Of a DNA stretch of 64,000 nt, positions 9,148-19,051 are shown in pieces. The notes under the pieces were generated by a model. The model ran no database searches. It was not told the DNA's origin and worked only from the letters and a program-made list of their open reading frames with translations. Within the stretch, counting starts at the first letter, position 1. Each line of letters starts with the position of its first letter. The translations under genes and the position numbers were made by a program. Source of the stretch: Duganella sp. BJB480 (GTDB lineage: Bacteria; Pseudomonadota; Gammaproteobacteria; Burkholderiales; Burkholderiaceae_D); NCBI GenBank assembly GCA_003416985.1, contig QVIN01000007.1, positions 186,001 through 250,000 of the forward strand, in the 5' to 3' direction.

Positions 9148-12003
9148 ATGAGACACGGAAATACAAAAACGATTAGAAAAACCATGGTGGCCCAAGCTTG
9201 CGCACTTTTAATGGCCGGGCCAATTACCGCGTATGCGCAGGAGGCCAGCACTGCCACTGCAGGCAAGGACACGGACACCCCGATCGCCGTGGTCGTCACC
9301 GGCCAGCGAGCGGCGTTGAAGTCGGCGCGCGATCTCAAGCAGGACTCCAATCAGATCGTCGACTCGATCCAGGCAACCGATATCGGCAAGCTGCCGGACG
9401 TGAATACGGTCGAATCGCTGCAGCGGGTCGCCGGGGTGCAGATCCAGCGCCGGTATGGCGAGGGCGGCACCGATTACGACCATCGCACCGAACCCGCGAT
9501 CACCATCCGTGGCATTACCCAAGTGCGCAACCTGATCGACGGACGGGACTTCTTTACGGCCAACGGTGGCCGCGCACCGGACCTGGAAGGGCTGCCCTCC
9601 GAACTCATGGCCGGCGTGGATGTCTATAAGAACGCGGCATCCAACCTGATCGAAGGCGGGGTCGGCGGCGTGGTCAACATTCGCACGCGACTGCCATTCG
9701 ATTCGAAAGAAGACCTCAACGTCATTACACTCAAGTCGAATTACTATGACCGGATTCGTAAGTCTTCACCGTCGGTTTCCGGCCTGTTGAGCCGGCAATT
9801 CAATACGGGTGCTGGCCGCATGGGCATCCTGGTGAATGCAACGGGAAGCGAGACCTACTATCGCCAGGATGCCGTTCTTCAGCAACAGCAGCACTGTCTT
9901 ACCGCAACGGTTGGGAAATGCTCGAACGACCCGACGAAAGCTCCCTCGGCGGCAAAGGCTGCGGCGTTTAATTCGATGCCAAACAAGGGGACGCTCTCGG
10001 AAGTCTATGTGCCGACTTCCTTTGAGATGTACCAGGACTCGGGGAGCCGAAAGCGCGAGGGCCTGTCGGTCGCCTACCAATGGCAGGTGAACGACGACAT
10101 GCTTTTCACGGCCCAGAATCTTTATTCGAACTATAAATTTATCCGTCGCGGAGAATACATCTACGGCGACGACAAGAACAGCGACCCGCGCGCAGCGGCG
10201 GGTTCCACCTGGACTTGGGGAGCGGATGGCAGCGCCACGAGCGGCACGTTGGGGTCGCAAATTTTCTCGTCCTCGCGGTTCGACCAGGAAGTGCGCAATC
10301 GCACGAACTTATCCGCCGTGAACCTGAAGTGGCGCATCTCTGACAGGCTCAAGTCGAAGACTGATTTCGCATATGAAACCGCCCACTATGACACTGAGCG
10401 CAATGGCGACTCCATCAAGCTTTACGATAACGAAAGCAGAAGCGTCGCCAATATTCCCAATCTCAATCTGGCCTTCGATGTGCGCGGCAAGATTCCCAAA
10501 TTCTCCATCGTCGATCCCGCCAACCCGAGCAACCCCTACGCCTATTTTGGCAATCCGAAGAATTGGAATTACGAGTGGCTTGCCAATGGGGTGGACCGCG
10601 ACAATCTGAAAATGTCGGCTCTCAGCCAGGATTTCGACTATGACATCGGCGATCACTTCTTCACCAAGCTGCACGCCGGCGTACGCCTGGCGGACACCAA
10701 GGTGATCTTGCGGGGCAACTGGAACAGCACCGGCGCCTGTAACGATACGGGCACCAATCCCAGCTGGGGCGCATGCCCGCTGATTCCAGTGGCGCAGCAT
10801 CCGGATCTCGCCTACGCCGGGCCCGCCAGCAACTTCATGAAGCCGGGTATTGGTTTCCCTGTTGCGGTGTTCCCCGAGTACGCCAATCCGAACTCAAGCG
10901 TTTTCGATCGAACGGTCGCGACTTACGCGCAATTATTCGCCGGCAAGCCAAACTCCTATACGTTTGATACATCGTTTGCTCCTGGGGACATCAATGAGCA
11001 ACACGAAAAGACGCAGTCCCTGTTCTTGACGGGCGACTTCGCCACAGAGGTATTCGGTTACGCACTCGATGGCACCGCCGGTGTCCGGGCTGTGAGGACC
11101 GATCAGACATCGATAGGCTTTATCCAGGACAGCACCGGGTCCCATGCGGTCTCCCTGAATAATCGCTACTCGAATATTCTCCCCAGCCTCAACACACGTC
11201 TGCATCTGAACGAAGATTTGCAGATCCGCTTCGGCTATGGCAAGACGATGACGCGGCCAAACTTTGGCGATATGGCCGCCCATGTTCAGCTGAATCCGAA
11301 CATCCCCTCGCAGCTCAACGCCAACGGACGTCCTACCGGTAGTTCCGGTAATCCGTTCCTGGAGCCGATGACCGCGACTTCGTACGATGTGACGGCGGAG
11401 GACTATTGGGGCACGTCCAACATGGCGTTCCTGGGTGCGTTCAAGAAGGATATCAAGGGCTACCTCGCCGGCGGCATCGAACCGATGAACTTCGGTGGAG
11501 TCATCTACGATATCGGAACCAACATCAATCTGGGTAAGGGTTCGGTAAAAGGCCTTGAAGCCGGCTTTACGCAATTCTTTGACTTCCTGCCAGATCCGTT
11601 CAAAGGGTTTGGCGTACAGGCCAACTACACGTATGTCGATTCAAAAGTTGAGCTCACCCCTGGGGTCCTCATTCCCTTGCCGAAGTTGTCCAAGAACAGC
11701 TACAACCTGATCGCACTCTATGAACGTGGCCCCGTGCAAGCGCGGATTGCGTACAACTGGCGTTCCGCTTACCTTGACCAAATCAATGGTAGTGGGGTTT
11801 CCGGTGCAAACCAATATGCAACGCCCTATTCGTCGCTCGATGCCTCGGTGAGCTATCAGATCAATAAGACCTTCACGCTTTCAGCGGATGCCGTCAATCT
11901 GAGAAACTCGATGTACCAGACGTATGTCGAGCGTCCTTCGGGCGGCTTGCTGTGGCAACTCAACGACCGCCGGTATAGCGTGACCCTGAAAGCAAGCTTC
12001 TAA
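9148..12003 (+). CDS. TonB-dependent receptor (Xanthomonas/Caulobacter carbohydrate-uptake type)
   Basis: A 951-residue outer-membrane receptor. A signal peptide ends at AYAQ. A plug domain follows (about residues 50-170: ALKSARDLKQDSNQIVDSI, LPDVNTVESLQRVAGVQI, then ITIRGITQVRNLIDGRDFF), then a 22-strand-type barrel ending in YSVTLKASF with the C-terminal Phe. The form matches the TIGR01782-type receptors of Xanthomonas and Caulobacter, which usually import oligosaccharides. It heads a same-strand cluster with a flavin halogenase, GH30 and GH43, and probably imports the oligosaccharides they release. No inner-membrane transporter or regulator is next to it. Confidence 0.93.
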   Translation: MRHGNTKTIRKTMVAQACALLMAGPITAYAQEASTATAGKDTDTPIAVVVTGQRAALKSARDLKQDSNQIVDSIQATDIGKLPDVNTVESLQRVAGVQIQRRYGEGGTDYDHRTEPAITIRGITQVRNLIDGRDFFTANGGRAPDLEGLPSELMAGVDVYKNAASNLIEGGVGGVVNIRTRLPFDSKEDLNVITLKSNYYDRIRKSSPSVSGLLSRQFNTGAGRMGILVNATGSETYYRQDAVLQQQQHCLTATVGKCSNDPTKAPSAAKAAAFNSMPNKGTLSEVYVPTSFEMYQDSGSRKREGLSVAYQWQVNDDMLFTAQNLYSNYKFIRRGEYIYGDDKNSDPRAAAGSTWTWGADGSATSGTLGSQIFSSSRFDQEVRNRTNLSAVNLKWRISDRLKSKTDFAYETAHYDTERNGDSIKLYDNESRSVANIPNLNLAFDVRGKIPKFSIVDPANPSNPYAYFGNPKNWNYEWLANGVDRDNLKMSALSQDFDYDIGDHFFTKLHAGVRLADTKVILRGNWNSTGACNDTGTNPSWGACPLIPVAQHPDLAYAGPASNFMKPGIGFPVAVFPEYANPNSSVFDRTVATYAQLFAGKPNSYTFDTSFAPGDINEQHEKTQSLFLTGDFATEVFGYALDGTAGVRAVRTDQTSIGFIQDSTGSHAVSLNNRYSNILPSLNTRLHLNEDLQIRFGYGKTMTRPNFGDMAAHVQLNPNIPSQLNANGRPTGSSGNPFLEPMTATSYDVTAEDYWGTSNMAFLGAFKKDIKGYLAGGIEPMNFGGVIYDIGTNINLGKGSVKGLEAGFTQFFDFLPDPFKGFGVQANYTYVDSKVELTPGVLIPLPKLSKNSYNLIALYERGPVQARIAYNWRSAYLDQINGSGVSGANQYATPYSSLDASVSYQINKTFTLSADAVNLRNSMYQTYVERPSGGLLWQLNDRRYSVTLKASF

Positions 12004-12030
12004 CGTCCACGCAAGACTGACATGAACCAA

Positions 12031-12061
12031 CGCGCCGCACGCCTTTCCGCGGCGCGTTTTT
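12031..12061 (+). terminator. intrinsic terminator or attenuator after the TonB receptor gene
   Basis: A perfect 8-bp stem (CGCGCCGC / GCGGCGCG) with a 10-nt loop, followed by five T. It lies between the receptor gene and the halogenase gene, which have no other separation. It probably lowers expression of the downstream genes relative to the receptor. Confidence 0.75.
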
Positions 12062-12078
12062 CCGCGTGAAGGAGTGTG

Positions 12079-13602
12079 ATGGTCAAGGGTAGATGGATTT
12101 CTAAGGTTGTGATACTCGGCGGTGGTACCGCAGGATGGATGACAGCGGCCGCGTTGTCCCACACATTTGGCCGGGCCGTCGAGATCGTTCTGGTCGAGTC
12201 GGACGCCATAGGCACGGTGGGTGTTGGAGAGGCGACGATACCGCCGATCCGCATGTTCCATCAAATGATAGGCGTTAATGAAGCCGAGTTCATGCGCGCC
12301 ACCGGGGCGACGTTCAAACTGGGCATCGAATTTCGCGGCTGGCTGAAGGAAGGTTCAAAGTACTTCCACCCGTTCGGCTCGTATGGGGTGGAACGCGACA
12401 TCGGCTACTTCTTCCAATACTGGCTGCGCTTGAAGGACAAGGGGCAAGTTCCCGACTTTTCCGAATTCTCGCTATGTACCTTGGCGGCGCGAAGCAATGT
12501 ATTTGCGCCCCCGTCTGAACAGCCGGGCGATCCGCTGCAGCATCTGCAGTCCGCCTATCACTTCGACGCTGGCCGCTATGCGAAATATTTGAAGGGTCTC
12601 TGCCTGGAGCGCGGGGTGTCGCACAAGATTGGCGACATGCTGACGGCGGAACGTGACGCCGAGAATGGGCATGTCACCAGCCTGAAGCTCAAGTCGGGCG
12701 AGCTGCTTTCCGGCGACTTGTTTATCGACTGCTCCGGAATGCGTGCAATGCTTATTGGACAGGAGTTGGGTGTCGAATATGAAGACTGGTCGCGTTGGCT
12801 GCCGATGAATCGCGCGTGTGCGGTGCCTTGTGAACTGAAGTCGGCACTGACGCCCTATACGATCTCCACGGCCCGACCTTTTGGTTGGCAATGGCGGATA
12901 CCTTTGCAACATCGCGTTGGAAACGGCGTGGTGTATTCGAGCGAATTTGGCACCGATGAAGCAGCAGAGCGGTGTCTGCTGGATGGGCTGGAGGGGACGC
13001 CACTGGCCCCCGTCAATCGCCTCAAGTTCACGGCAGGAAGGCGTAGAACGCCTTGGCATAAGAACGTGGTATCTATCGGACTTGCCAGCGGCTTTCTCGA
13101 GCCGCTGGAGTCCACCAGCATTCATTTGATTCAATCCAGCATCCAGCGACTCATTCGATATTTTCCGGACGCGGGGTTTTCTCCGTTGTGTGCACAGGCT
13201 TTCAACAAAGACGCCATGCGGGAAATCGAAGATGTCAGGGACTTCCTCATCTTGCACTACCACGCCACTGAACGCGAAGACTCGGAATTATGGCGCTACG
13301 TAAAAGCCATGCGGATACCGGACAGCCTGCGGGAAAGAATTGAGCTGTTCCGCGAGCGTGGACAGCTGAACCTGGCGGCCGAAGAACTATTCCCAAGCAC
13401 GTCATGGCATGCCGTCCTGTTGGGGCAAGGAATTCGACCAAGAACCTACATGCCGACGATGGCCCTGCAAGATGACGCGGTGCTCGCAGCTGCGTACAGC
13501 AAACTTGAGCGCAACTTTAAACAAATCGTTTCGCGGCTTTCGGATCATGCCGCCTACATAAAAGAAAACAAGCTTACCTCGGAAATGGAAACTCGCTTAT
13601 GA
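12079..13602 (+). CDS. flavin-dependent tryptophan-halogenase family protein
   Basis: A 507-residue FADH2-dependent halogenase-fold protein. The ATG at 12079 has a better-spaced Shine-Dalgarno (GAAGGAG) than the GTG at 12076. Visible motifs are GGGTAG (residues 14-19, FAD binding), VGVGEATIP (about 48-56), WQWRIP (270-275, the WxWxIP halogenase signature) and FLEPLEST (339-346). Lys80 and Glu344 align with catalytic Lys79 and Glu346 of PrnA. All elements for halogenation are therefore present. Such proteins recur in TonB-receptor glycan loci without a known role; the substrate is unknown. The stop overlaps the GH30 start (ATGA). Confidence 0.88.
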   Translation: MVKGRWISKVVILGGGTAGWMTAAALSHTFGRAVEIVLVESDAIGTVGVGEATIPPIRMFHQMIGVNEAEFMRATGATFKLGIEFRGWLKEGSKYFHPFGSYGVERDIGYFFQYWLRLKDKGQVPDFSEFSLCTLAARSNVFAPPSEQPGDPLQHLQSAYHFDAGRYAKYLKGLCLERGVSHKIGDMLTAERDAENGHVTSLKLKSGELLSGDLFIDCSGMRAMLIGQELGVEYEDWSRWLPMNRACAVPCELKSALTPYTISTARPFGWQWRIPLQHRVGNGVVYSSEFGTDEAAERCLLDGLEGTPLAPVNRLKFTAGRRRTPWHKNVVSIGLASGFLEPLESTSIHLIQSSIQRLIRYFPDAGFSPLCAQAFNKDAMREIEDVRDFLILHYHATEREDSELWRYVKAMRIPDSLRERIELFRERGQLNLAAEELFPSTSWHAVLLGQGIRPRTYMPTMALQDDAVLAAAYSKLERNFKQIVSRLSDHAAYIKENKLTSEMETRL

Positions 13603-15128
13603 AGTCCCGTTCGCTATCGTTACCGTGTATGGTTTTCATGGGACTGTGTCTCCTTCGAAGCGGTGTGCATGCCGAAAACAAGGACGAACAGTTGGTGAAG
13701 GTATCCGCCGTGGTTAACGTCGACTGGCGGCATCCGGGTCTTCCGTTCGAAGGATGGGGAACCGCTCTGGCCTGGTTTGCCCATGTAAGCGGGAGATTCG
13801 CCGAGCCACATCGCACCCAGTTGGCCGATTTGCTGTATGGACGGGACGGTCTTGCACTCAATATCGCGCGATACAACATTGGCGGCGGCAATGCGCCCGA
13901 GACACCTTCGTATTTGCGGCTCGGTGCGGACGTTCCTGGATTCTGGCGCAAGCCGGGCGAGCGAACCGGAACAGATGGGTGGAATCCGGACTCCGAAGAT
14001 GCCTGGGACTGGTCTGCCGATGCAGGGCAGCGCTGGTGGCTTGATGCGATCAAAGCCCGCGTAGCGTCACGGGACTTGATTCTGGAGGCGTTTTCAAACT
14101 CTCCGCCATATTTCATGACACGCAGCGGCAGGGTTTCGGGGCACATCAATGCGTTGGAGGACAATCTTGCTCCAGGTTTTGAAACTCAATTTTCAAGGTA
14201 CTTGGCGCGAGTAACCGCTGAACTCGAGCGGCGGCATGGTATTCATTTCAGAACACTGTCTCCGATCAACGAGCCCAATACGCCCTATTGGTTTTCCACG
14301 AACACGCAGGAAGGCGCTCACTGGTCGCCGGAAGCGCAGTCGCGCATGTACATTGCGCTGGCCCAGGTGTTGCGGGAAAACGGAATGCGGACAGAAATCT
14401 CCGGGCCGGACGAAACAAATCCTCAAACGCTGTTTGTCGATTGGGCTGGCATGTCCGACGATGCGAAAGCTGTCATCCAGCAGATCAACGTCCACAGCTA
14501 CGAATGGATAGGAAAAACTGGAGTCAGGGATATCGCGGAAACTTCCGGGAAACGATTGTGGATGTCTGAAACCGATTTATCGCCCGCCAATGTACGTGAA
14601 GACATCAACGACATGCGTCCAGCCATCGCGCTGGCGCAGCAGATCATTACCGACATTAACAGTATGAGCCCTCGCGCCTGGGTTCTATGGCAAGCGATAG
14701 AAAACAGGTCTTCCGATCTCAAGAACAGCTCGAACTGGGGATTGATCAAGGCTGACTATTCAAATCTGGAGCGACCGGAATATCAGCTCACGAAGAAATT
14801 CTGGGCGTTTGCCAACTTCACCAAATTCATCAGGCCAGGATATCGGTTCTTGAAATCTGATAACCCGGATACCTTAGTGGCTGAGAATCCGAAGACGAAT
14901 GAAGTCTCCATAGTGGTGGTCAATCCAGGCATCGTTTCGCGGATGCTGGACATCCGGCTGCCCGATGCAAAACGCGACAAGTTGACATGCACAACTTTTA
15001 TCACGCAGGCAGAAGACAGCCTCGCGACTTCGAAACCTGCGTCATGCGCCGCCAGGTTGACCATCCATTCGCGCCCGATGTCAGTGGTGACTGTCGTGGC
15101 GACGCCTAACGTCCCGAGGAGGAAATAA
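13599..15128 (+). CDS. secreted glycoside hydrolase family 30
   Basis: A 509-residue enzyme with a signal peptide (cleavage after SGVHA, about residue 25). The GH30 (beta/alpha)8 barrel shows GWGTALAWFA (52-61), RYNIGGGN (91-98), the acid/base Glu225 in SPINEPNTPYW and the nucleophile Glu324 in LWMSETD. A short beta side domain follows at the C-terminus. The GWGT...AWFA and NEPN forms recall GH30 endo-beta-1,6-galactanases, which would fit a type II arabinogalactan locus together with GH43. The subfamily assignment is inference from memory. Translation is coupled to the halogenase (ATGA overlap). Confidence 0.88.
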   Translation: MKSRSLSLPCMVFMGLCLLRSGVHAENKDEQLVKVSAVVNVDWRHPGLPFEGWGTALAWFAHVSGRFAEPHRTQLADLLYGRDGLALNIARYNIGGGNAPETPSYLRLGADVPGFWRKPGERTGTDGWNPDSEDAWDWSADAGQRWWLDAIKARVASRDLILEAFSNSPPYFMTRSGRVSGHINALEDNLAPGFETQFSRYLARVTAELERRHGIHFRTLSPINEPNTPYWFSTNTQEGAHWSPEAQSRMYIALAQVLRENGMRTEISGPDETNPQTLFVDWAGMSDDAKAVIQQINVHSYEWIGKTGVRDIAETSGKRLWMSETDLSPANVREDINDMRPAIALAQQIITDINSMSPRAWVLWQAIENRSSDLKNSSNWGLIKADYSNLERPEYQLTKKFWAFANFTKFIRPGYRFLKSDNPDTLVAENPKTNEVSIVVVNPGIVSRMLDIRLPDAKRDKLTCTTFITQAEDSLATSKPASCAARLTIHSRPMSVVTVVATPNVPRRK

Positions 15129-16076
15129 ATGAGGTATTCCGCTATTTTGATGCTCGTGTGTGCGATCCCGGCGGTTGCGATCGCAGCACAGCCTATATCG
15201 CCCCGCTTCAGTGCCGATCCGTCCGCGCATTTTTTCAGCGATAAAGACCGCGGCCAGTACTACGTGTACGCCACGGACGATGCATCCAACTCCGGAAAAT
15301 ATTGGGACTCGACCACTTGGCGCTTGTACACATCGCCGGACAGTTCGAGCTGGACAGATGCCGGCATTCCCTTATCCGTGACGGTGTTCAAATGGGCCCG
15401 GCCGGATGCCAAGGCATGGGCTCCCGAAGTAGCCCATCGCAACGGAAAGTATTATTTTTATGCCCCGGTTGGAGGGGACAAGATCGGTGTGGCAGTTTCA
15501 GACCGTCCTGATGGCGGATACAGCGATGCGAGAACGACCCCACTGGTCGACAAGGCACGCGATTCAAACGCGGGGGATGAACCGATCGATCCCGCTGTGT
15601 TCGTCGACAATGCCGGGCAAGCGTACATGTACTTCGGCACGCGTGTTCCCAAGGTGGTCAAACTCGGATCGGATATGACCAGTACCGATGGAGCGATCAA
15701 AAATGTGGTCATTCAGAATATGCCGGAAGGTAGCCAATACGGCGAAGCGCCGTTTTTGCACGAGCACGCTGGCGTTTATTACTTCAGTTTCTCAACGGGG
15801 TGGCCAGGAGAGATAGCCTATGCGACTGGAGGGTCTCCATCGGGACCATTCACCTACCGGGGTGTGATCATCGATTATCTGAAAATCTCGACCAATCACC
15901 ACTCGATCGTCGAGCACGATGGGAAAAGTCTGGTGTTCTATCACGACAGCCTACTGCCCGGCGGGAGTTCATTTCGTCGCTCGATCACAACCGCTCCTCT
16001 AGAGTACGCATCTGATGGCAGCATCCGGAAAATCGCGCTCGATCCCTCACAACTTGGTTCGAAAGAAAATCATTAA
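15129..16076 (+). CDS. secreted glycoside hydrolase family 43
   Basis: A 315-residue five-bladed beta-propeller glycosidase with a signal peptide (cleavage near AIAA, residue 20). The catalytic set is visible: base Asp30 (FSADPSAHFF), pKa modulator Asp154 (EPIDPAVF) and acid Glu206 (YGEAPFL). The ATG directly follows the stop of GH30 with a GAGGAGG Shine-Dalgarno. GH43 enzymes remove arabinose, xylose or galactose units, so GH30 plus GH43 suggests removal of side chains and cleavage of a plant-type polysaccharide. The exact linkage cannot be read from sequence. A fragment of a toxin gene begins on the opposite strand right at its stop codon. Confidence 0.87.
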   Translation: MRYSAILMLVCAIPAVAIAAQPISPRFSADPSAHFFSDKDRGQYYVYATDDASNSGKYWDSTTWRLYTSPDSSSWTDAGIPLSVTVFKWARPDAKAWAPEVAHRNGKYYFYAPVGGDKIGVAVSDRPDGGYSDARTTPLVDKARDSNAGDEPIDPAVFVDNAGQAYMYFGTRVPKVVKLGSDMTSTDGAIKNVVIQNMPEGSQYGEAPFLHEHAGVYYFSFSTGWPGEIAYATGGSPSGPFTYRGVIIDYLKISTNHHSIVEHDGKSLVFYHDSLLPGGSSFRRSITTAPLEYASDGSIRKIALDPSQLGSKENH

Positions 16077-16132
16077 GCGCCGGGCCGGCAGCGCATCGTG
16101 GCTGCTTTGTTCAGGACGACGTCATCGGCCAT
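16073..16132 (-). pseudogene. hepT: hepT toxin remnant (N-terminal stub only)
   Basis: Directly behind mntA, an ATG overlapping the mntA stop opens a 19-codon frame reading MADDVVLNKAATMRCRPGA and then TAA. Family knowledge: HepT (HEPN) toxins begin with an Asp-Val-Leu-Asn-Lys-x-x-Thr-Ile-Glu-Arg-Cys pattern, which this matches except for one missing codon near ATIERC. The HEPN catalytic RX4-6HXY motif is absent, because the frame ends at the GH43 stop codon. I infer a HepT-MntA pair whose toxin was truncated where the glycan locus joins. The stub is too short to be toxic. Confidence 0.6.
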
Positions 16133-16529
16133 ATATCCGTCCTTCGCGCTCAATGTCTTCCAACAGACCAGCGCGGGCGGCATCGAGTTCGGTCTTTTGA
16201 CTCAGGATGGCGCACTCATACAGGGATGCCTGCACGTCCTTGCTCCACAGACGGGAACCCGTGGTAAGGATTTGATATTGCATGACCGTGGACGCGGTAC
16301 GAAAATCGATCAGGTCGACGTCGCAACCGACCATATCGGCCAGAGACTGCGCCAACTCCCATGTCGCCAGCGGCTCAAGCTTGCCTTCGACCAGCACCGC
16401 CAGATCAAGATCACTATCCCTGCCCGCCTGCCCCGTTGCGCGGCTGCCGAACAGGTAAACGGCCAGCAGCGCGGGCAGCTGCTGGCGCAACGCGGACACG
16501 ATAGCCTGCTCGGAAATACTCGCACTCAT
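16122..16529 (-). CDS. mntA: MntA-type minimal nucleotidyltransferase antitoxin, orphan
   Basis: A 135-residue protein with the MNT signature GSX10DXD: GSRATGQAGRDSDLD at residues 28-42, followed by a metal-binding third carboxylate candidate in VDLIDF. In intact HepT-MntA systems this enzyme AMPylates a Tyr of the HEPN toxin and neutralises it. The ATG at 16529 has a GGGAG Shine-Dalgarno; an in-frame GTG at 16541 has none. Here the toxin gene is reduced to a stub that overlaps the mntA stop, so the antitoxin is an orphan. Its coding capacity looks intact. Confidence 0.82.
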   Translation of the reverse strand: MSASISEQAIVSALRQQLPALLAVYLFGSRATGQAGRDSDLDLAVLVEGKLEPLATWELAQSLADMVGCDVDLIDFRTASTVMQYQILTTGSRLWSKDVQASLYECAILSQKTELDAARAGLLEDIEREGRIYGR

Positions 16530-16566
16530 CGCCACTCCCACTGTCGGTGTGTGGCTACAGCTTACA

Positions 16567-17772
16567 CTATGGCGCCAGCGCCGGCAGCAGCGGCGTGAGG
16601 TCGCCGTCGGACGGCAGCGGCTCCAGGTTCAGCAGGCGCATCAGCAGCGGGTAGACGTCGACGTTGTCGAACGCTGGCAGCACCACGCCCGGCTTGAAGG
16701 CCGGGCCGGCCGCGATGAAGATGGCGGCCATCTCCGGCGCCGCGTTGTCGTAGCCGTGCGCGCCGCCCTTCATGCGCGCCATGTCGGCGAACGTCAGCAT
16801 CCAGCCGGTTTCAGCCAGGCAGATGAAGGCCGGCACGCGCGCGTTGCGTCCGTACGCCAGCCGCGCCGGCAGCTCGCCCTTGCGCCAGCACTGCATGTGC
16901 TCCTGCGGCTTGAGCAGCGCGGCGGCCAGCTGCTCCTCGCGGCCGGGCATCGCTTCCATGCCGGCGTACGGACCGCTGACCACCTTGCGGTAGCTGCCCT
17001 CCGGTAGCAGCCGGTCCATGCGCACCACGCGTTCAAGGCTCACCGGCGCCATGCCGTGATCGGAAACGATGACGATGTTGGCGTCCAGGTGGCGCTTGGC
17101 CAGCCCGTCCAGCATCTGGCCGACGGCCTGGTCCACCAGCGCCACGGCGGCCGTGGTCTGCCCGGCGGCGGGGCCGTAGGTGTGGCCGGCATGGTCGACA
17201 TCGTCAAAGTACAAGGTGGCGAAGCCCAGCGGTTCGACGCCCGGACGTCCCAGCCATGACAGCAGCCGCTCGGTGCGCGCGGCCGCCGGCAGCTTGCCGT
17301 CGAACTGCGGCGCCACCGTCGGCCGCACACTGTGGATCGCCGCCTCCGAACCGGGCCAGAACATGGTGCCGGATCGGATGCCATGCAGCTCGGCCGTCAC
17401 CCATATCGGCTCGGCCTGGTCCCACCAGCGGCGGTCGGTGACGGCGGCGGCATTGTCCAGACTGAAGCGCACGCCGGGGATCGCCGCGTCGTCCATATTG
17501 TTGTCGACGATGCCGTGATGGTCGGGCCGCAGCCCGGTCACCAACGTGTAGTGGTTGGGGAAGGTGATCGAGGGGAACGAGGGCCGCATCGCCACCGCCC
17601 GCGCGCCGCCGGCCGCCAGCCGGTTCAGGTTGGGCGTGACGCCGCGCTCAAGATAGTCGGGCCGCATGCCGTCGATCGACACCAGGATCGTCAACGGTGC
17701 GGCGTGCGCCGTCGTGCCGCAGCTCACGGCCAGCATCAACAGGCCAGCCAGTTTTTTCAAAGTCAGTTTCAT
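16567..17772 (-). CDS. secreted nucleotide pyrophosphatase/phosphodiesterase (NPP, alkaline phosphatase superfamily)
   Basis: A 401-residue protein with a signal peptide ending at AHA (residue 24). The two-zinc site of NPP enzymes is visible: Asp34 (SIDGMRPDY), nucleophile Thr70 (SITFPNH), Asp193 and His197 (DVDHAGHTYGP), Asp238 and His239 (VSDHGM), and a late His in GGAHGYDN. It resembles the Xanthomonas NPP, which hydrolyses nucleotide phosphodiester or pyrophosphate bonds in the periplasm. The gene is separated from purM by a strong terminator and seems monocistronic. Confidence 0.88.
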   Translation of the reverse strand: MKLTLKKLAGLLMLAVSCGTTAHAAPLTILVSIDGMRPDYLERGVTPNLNRLAAGGARAVAMRPSFPSITFPNHYTLVTGLRPDHHGIVDNNMDDAAIPGVRFSLDNAAAVTDRRWWDQAEPIWVTAELHGIRSGTMFWPGSEAAIHSVRPTVAPQFDGKLPAAARTERLLSWLGRPGVEPLGFATLYFDDVDHAGHTYGPAAGQTTAAVALVDQAVGQMLDGLAKRHLDANIVIVSDHGMAPVSLERVVRMDRLLPEGSYRKVVSGPYAGMEAMPGREEQLAAALLKPQEHMQCWRKGELPARLAYGRNARVPAFICLAETGWMLTFADMARMKGGAHGYDNAAPEMAAIFIAAGPAFKPGVVLPAFDNVDVYPLLMRLLNLEPLPSDGDLTPLLPALAP

Positions 17773-17791
17773 GGTTCCGTGGTCCGGGCGT

Positions 17792-17830
17792 AAAAAAAAA
17801 GCGGACGACGCCGGGGCGAGGTCCGCTTTT
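17792..17830 (-). terminator. intrinsic terminator of purM
   Basis: A 10-bp stem AAAAGCGGAC / GTCCGCTTTT with a 14-nt loop. In the minus direction the stem is followed by nine U residues in the RNA, directly after the purM stop codon. It insulates purM from the NPP gene on the same strand. Confidence 0.85.
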
Positions 17831-17846
17831 CTGAAAGGGCTATCGA

Positions 17847-18890
<1,044 letters not shown>

Positions 18891-19051
18891 GGTGTATTTC
18901 GCAGCGGAGGCGGTAAAATAGAAGGCGGAGACCTGTTTCGTAGTAAAAAACCACGAAAATGCGCAAAAAGCGACGCAACAACCCGGTCAATCCGCTATTT
19001 TATCAAAATGCCCCGTCCAACAGCCGTTTTTAACCATCTAAATCACTTTCC
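18891..19051. promoter_or_regulatory. divergent promoter region purM / permease
   Basis: A 161-bp spacer between two divergent genes, AT-rich in a GC-rich neighbourhood. It contains several A/T runs around 18950-19015 that could form -10 elements in both directions. I could not assign a well-matched -35/-10 pair with confidence. Confidence 0.4.

Noticed and set aside
12079..13602. A secondary-metabolite (halogenated antibiotic) cluster
   Set aside because: No PKS, NRPS or tailoring genes are nearby; neighbours are a TonB receptor and glycosidases.
16122..16132. A functional HepT-MntA toxin-antitoxin system
   Set aside because: The HepT frame ends after 19 codons and lacks the HEPN catalytic motif.
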